This document shows positions 62,123 to 64,000 of a stretch of 64,000 nucleotides of DNA, piece after piece. Each line of letters begins with the position of its first letter. Position 1 is the first letter of the stretch. Made by a program: the position numbers and the translations under genes. The notes under the pieces are model-generated. The model was given only the letters and a program-made list of their open reading frames with translations, made no database searches and was not told where the DNA came from. Source of the DNA: Gemmatimonadota bacterium (lineage in GTDB: Bacteria; Gemmatimonadota; Gemmatimonadetes; Longimicrobiales; Gaopeijiaceae); assembly GCA_022823145.1 (NCBI GenBank), contig JAJDXS010000004.1:186001-250000 (forward strand), written 5' to 3'.

Positions 62123-62464
62123 ATGGCGATTCAGGTCAACTGGACCCGGGATTCCGGAGTCCTGGTCGCGAAGCCGGTGGGTCGCGTCTACAGCTCCGAC
62201 TATCTGGATTGGCAAAGCGAGTTGGAATCGGGCATTGCACCCGACGACAAGAAGCTGGTTGTCGACTTCGAACAGGTCCCGTACCTGAGCAGCGCGGGCC
62301 TTCGGATACTGTTGATTACCGCGAAGCGCTTCACCGGGCCCGGCCACGCGTTCTGCGTGTGTGCGCTGACTCGTCCGGTGCGTAAGGTCCTCGCCGCCAG
62401 TGGGTTTGACGCGCTCGTGTCCGTGTATGAATCCGTAGAGGAGGCGGTCGCGGCAATCGCCTAG
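62123..62464 (+). CDS. STAS-domain protein (anti-sigma factor antagonist type)
   Basis: 113 residues, a complete single STAS domain: VVDFEQVPYLSSAGLRILLI carries the regulatory serine region (S56/S57), which in SpoIIAA-like proteins is phosphorylated by a partner kinase. The second half (TRPVRKVLAASGFDALV) is the expected helix-strand finish. It is cytoplasmic. No RsbW-like kinase or sigma factor gene is in view, so the partner is elsewhere. It lies 30 bases after the SDR gene and overlaps the convergent DUF1028 gene by 4 bases. Confidence 0.9.
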   Translation: MAIQVNWTRDSGVLVAKPVGRVYSSDYLDWQSELESGIAPDDKKLVVDFEQVPYLSSAGLRILLITAKRFTGPGHAFCVCALTRPVRKVLAASGFDALVSVYESVEEAVAAIA

Positions 62465-63327
62465 TAGTCCGGGAACCCTCCCGCCTGGTTGTTCTCCGCC
62501 TTCCAGCGGTCGTACCGCATTCTGAGCGTCCGGACCGGGTTGGCGTTTTCGCCCGCCTCGATGTTTTCGTCGGTCACGTCGATGTAGAGCGAGTATTCGC
62601 CGTCGTTGAAGGACTCGCCCTCCGGGTCGTCGGGGTTCGCGACCAGGATGTAGGCGACGTGCGAGGTTTTCCCGTCGCAGGGCACATGGTCTAGTACCGG
62701 ATCCGACTCGCAGGTGCAGCGAACGTCGCCCCCGTCGGCGTCCGCAGCCTCCATCGCCGCCATGACGCGGTCGGCCAGCGTGCCGCCCTCGGCCTTGAAG
62801 GCCGCGACGCCGCTGTGCACCACGTCGTCGGAGGCCAGGATGTTGCCCTGCACCGAGAAGTAGATGCCCTCGGCCGGAATACTGTCGGCCACGGCCAGCG
62901 AAGCCTCCCCGTTCCCGCTGCCGGAGTGGCCCGCACAGCGCCCCTGCAGGTCGACGATCCCGAACTGGCGCCGCTCGAACTGTGGGTCTTCGCTCAGCAT
63001 CTCGATGATCCGGTCCGGCGCCGTCCCGTTCTTCAACTCGGCGTAGATCAACTCCTGGTTGGCGCGGGTCCGGTCCACCCCGGCCTGGGCCGCGGCCACG
63101 CCCACCCCCGGCACCACGATCGCCTGGATGTCCATTAGATCCCTGGCGGGGAACCCGGGGAACGCCCTCTGCGGCACGCAGGTCGCCGACGCGATCACCA
63201 CCTGTCCCGTGCGGGTGTCGATCGCGATCACGGACCAGGTCGCCGAGAGCAGAGCGGGGAACAGGGTCAGGAGCAGAAGCGAGCCAAGCAGGCGGCGGGC
63301 TTGCCGCGCCATCGAGATGCGGGTCAT
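62461..63327 (-). CDS. DUF1028 exported protein
   Basis: 288 residues from ATG 63327, with GGAGGTAACG directly upstream; the longer frame is not needed. The signal peptide ends near ALLSATWS. The DUF1028 domain is clear: TWSVIAIDTRTGQVVIASAT, GVGVAAAQAGVD, FERRQFGIVDLQGRCAGHSG and YFSVQGNILAS are the family's Ntn-hydrolase-like hallmarks. Known relatives are annotated as putative gamma-glutamyltranspeptidase-like enzymes, but activity is not established. The C-terminal 90 residues, with CTCESD and ILVANPDDPEGESFNDGEYSLYI, form an appended domain. Probably periplasmic. Confidence 0.88.
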   Translation of the reverse strand: MTRISMARQARRLLGSLLLLTLFPALLSATWSVIAIDTRTGQVVIASATCVPQRAFPGFPARDLMDIQAIVVPGVGVAAAQAGVDRTRANQELIYAELKNGTAPDRIIEMLSEDPQFERRQFGIVDLQGRCAGHSGSGNGEASLAVADSIPAEGIYFSVQGNILASDDVVHSGVAAFKAEGGTLADRVMAAMEAADADGGDVRCTCESDPVLDHVPCDGKTSHVAYILVANPDDPEGESFNDGEYSLYIDVTDENIEAGENANPVRTLRMRYDRWKAENNQAGGFPDY

Positions 63328-63406
63328 CGTTACCTCCGTTGCGGTTGTGAACCGACAACGTCCGGCCACACCGGCCCATCGCGCAAGAAGAACGGAGTAT
63401 CGACAA

Positions 63407-64000
63407 GTGTCTGAACAAATGACCCGCAGGGACTTCGTGGACCGCAGCGCAACCCTCGCCGCAGGCGCCATGATCGTTCCGCGCCACGTGCTCGGCGGCC
63501 CCGGCTACCAGGCACCGTCCGACAGGCTCAACCTCGCGATCATCGGGGTGGGCGGGCAGGGAACCGAGAACGCCCAGGAGTTCGGCACCGAGCACATCGC
63601 CGCGATCTGCGACGTGCACTGGGGAATCGTGCACCGGCGCGTCCAGGAGCGGCTCGTGGACGGCGACGGCAACCCCCGCGAGAAGGGTCACCGCTGGCGC
63701 GAACAGTTCCTGCAGGCGCGGCAGTACACCGACTTCCGCGAACTCCTGGACAGCGAAGCGGACCTGGATGCGGTGCTCATCGCAACCCCGGACCACCTGC
63801 ACGCAACGATGGCCAAGGCGGCGATGGAGGCGGGGAAGCACGTCTATGTCGAGAAGCCGCTTACCTACACCGTCCACGAAGCCCGCGCGCTCGCCGAAAT
63901 CGCACGTCGCACCGGCGTCGTCACCCAGATGGGCAACCAGGGCCACTCCGGCGACGACGCGCGGCTCGTCAACGAGTGGGTCCAGGCCGGCGTCATTGGC
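63407..64000 (+). CDS. Gfo/Idh/MocA oxidoreductase with Tat signal, 3' truncated by window edge
   Basis: 198 codons are visible and the frame stays open to the last base. The start is GTG 63407, with CGGAG upstream; ATG 63419 is an alternative. Tat motif TRRDFVDRS followed by a cleavable-looking AAGAMIVPRH. Rossmann loop GVGGQG, then TPDDHLHATMAKAAMEAGKHV and YVEKPLTYTV, the classic EKP motif with the catalytic-type Lys. This distinguishes it from the EVP-bearing GH109 protein at 22667. It belongs to the large Tat-exported Gfo/Idh group of environmental bacteria; substrate unknown, likely a sugar or cyclitol. The rest of the gene lies beyond the window. Confidence 0.88.
   Translation, partial: MSEQMTRRDFVDRSATLAAGAMIVPRHVLGGPGYQAPSDRLNLAIIGVGGQGTENAQEFGTEHIAAICDVHWGIVHRRVQERLVDGDGNPREKGHRWREQFLQARQYTDFRELLDSEADLDAVLIATPDHLHATMAKAAMEAGKHVYVEKPLTYTVHEARALAEIARRTGVVTQMGNQGHSGDDARLVNEWVQAGVIG

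Overview
The window is a high-GC bacterial chromosome segment, densely packed with genes. There is no phage, transposase or CRISPR array. Several features suggest an aerobic heterotroph of the Gemmatimonadota or a related lineage: SusC/SusD and GLPGLI/TonB-type outer-membrane genes in a GC-rich genome, fused TolB-amidohydrolases, DUF1343, LVIVD and FG-GAP lipoproteins, and many Tat-exported enzymes. That assignment is inference from gene content; no rRNA or ribosomal marker is present. All product names come from reading translated sequence and motifs by eye; no database search was run.

Layout. 1-11441 (+) is one tightly overlapping run: the end of a DUF58 protein, a BatA/vWA membrane protein, a giant coiled-coil DUF4175-type protein, a START-like (SRPBCC) protein, a TolB-amidohydrolase fusion and a DUF1343 (NamZ-type) protein. 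11551-14807 (-) holds two lipoproteins, an FG-GAP propeller and an EEP-fold hydrolase, diverging from a small hotdog thioesterase. 15238-21679 (-) is an M14 carboxypeptidase / GLPGLI / TonB-receptor operon. 21818-22627 (+) is a VapBC-type toxin-antitoxin pair with an AT-rich operator. 22667-25362 (-) is an MFS transporter plus a GH109-type NAD-dependent glycosidase. 25589-30541 (+) is a cassette of two paralogous LVIVD lipoproteins around a DUF305 lipoprotein, ending in a strong hairpin. 30628-34328 (-) holds a beta-barrel protein, a D-aminoacylase and QueG. 34386-40217 holds a six-bladed-propeller protein, a repeat-built coiled-coil membrane protein, a PLP enzyme and a second M14 peptidase. 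40313-47234 (-) holds an FG-GAP/LVIVD fusion, an esterase-like alpha/beta hydrolase and a second TolB-amidohydrolase. Then come tRNA-Asn, a YchF-like GTPase and a SusD/SusC pair (48641-52778). 53002-64000 is rich in Tat-exported or lipid-anchored enzymes: a PLP enzyme, an acetamidase, an M15-like protein, an M28 peptidase, PhoX, an SDR epimerase and a truncated Gfo/Idh oxidoreductase, plus a STAS protein and a DUF1028 protein.

How it fits together. The common theme is extracytoplasmic capture and breakdown of peptides, N-acylated amino acids and amino sugars. The gene set has several surface receptors (SusCD, GLPGLI-linked TonB receptor), at least five exported peptidase or amidohydrolase types, and enzymes that suit cell-wall or glycan debris (DUF1343, D-aminoacylase, GH109, M15-like). 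The most distinctive points are the LVIVD-DUF305-LVIVD cassette, with eight conserved cysteines per LVIVD protein, and a set of cofactor-dependent enzymes that carry Tat signals and lipoboxes.
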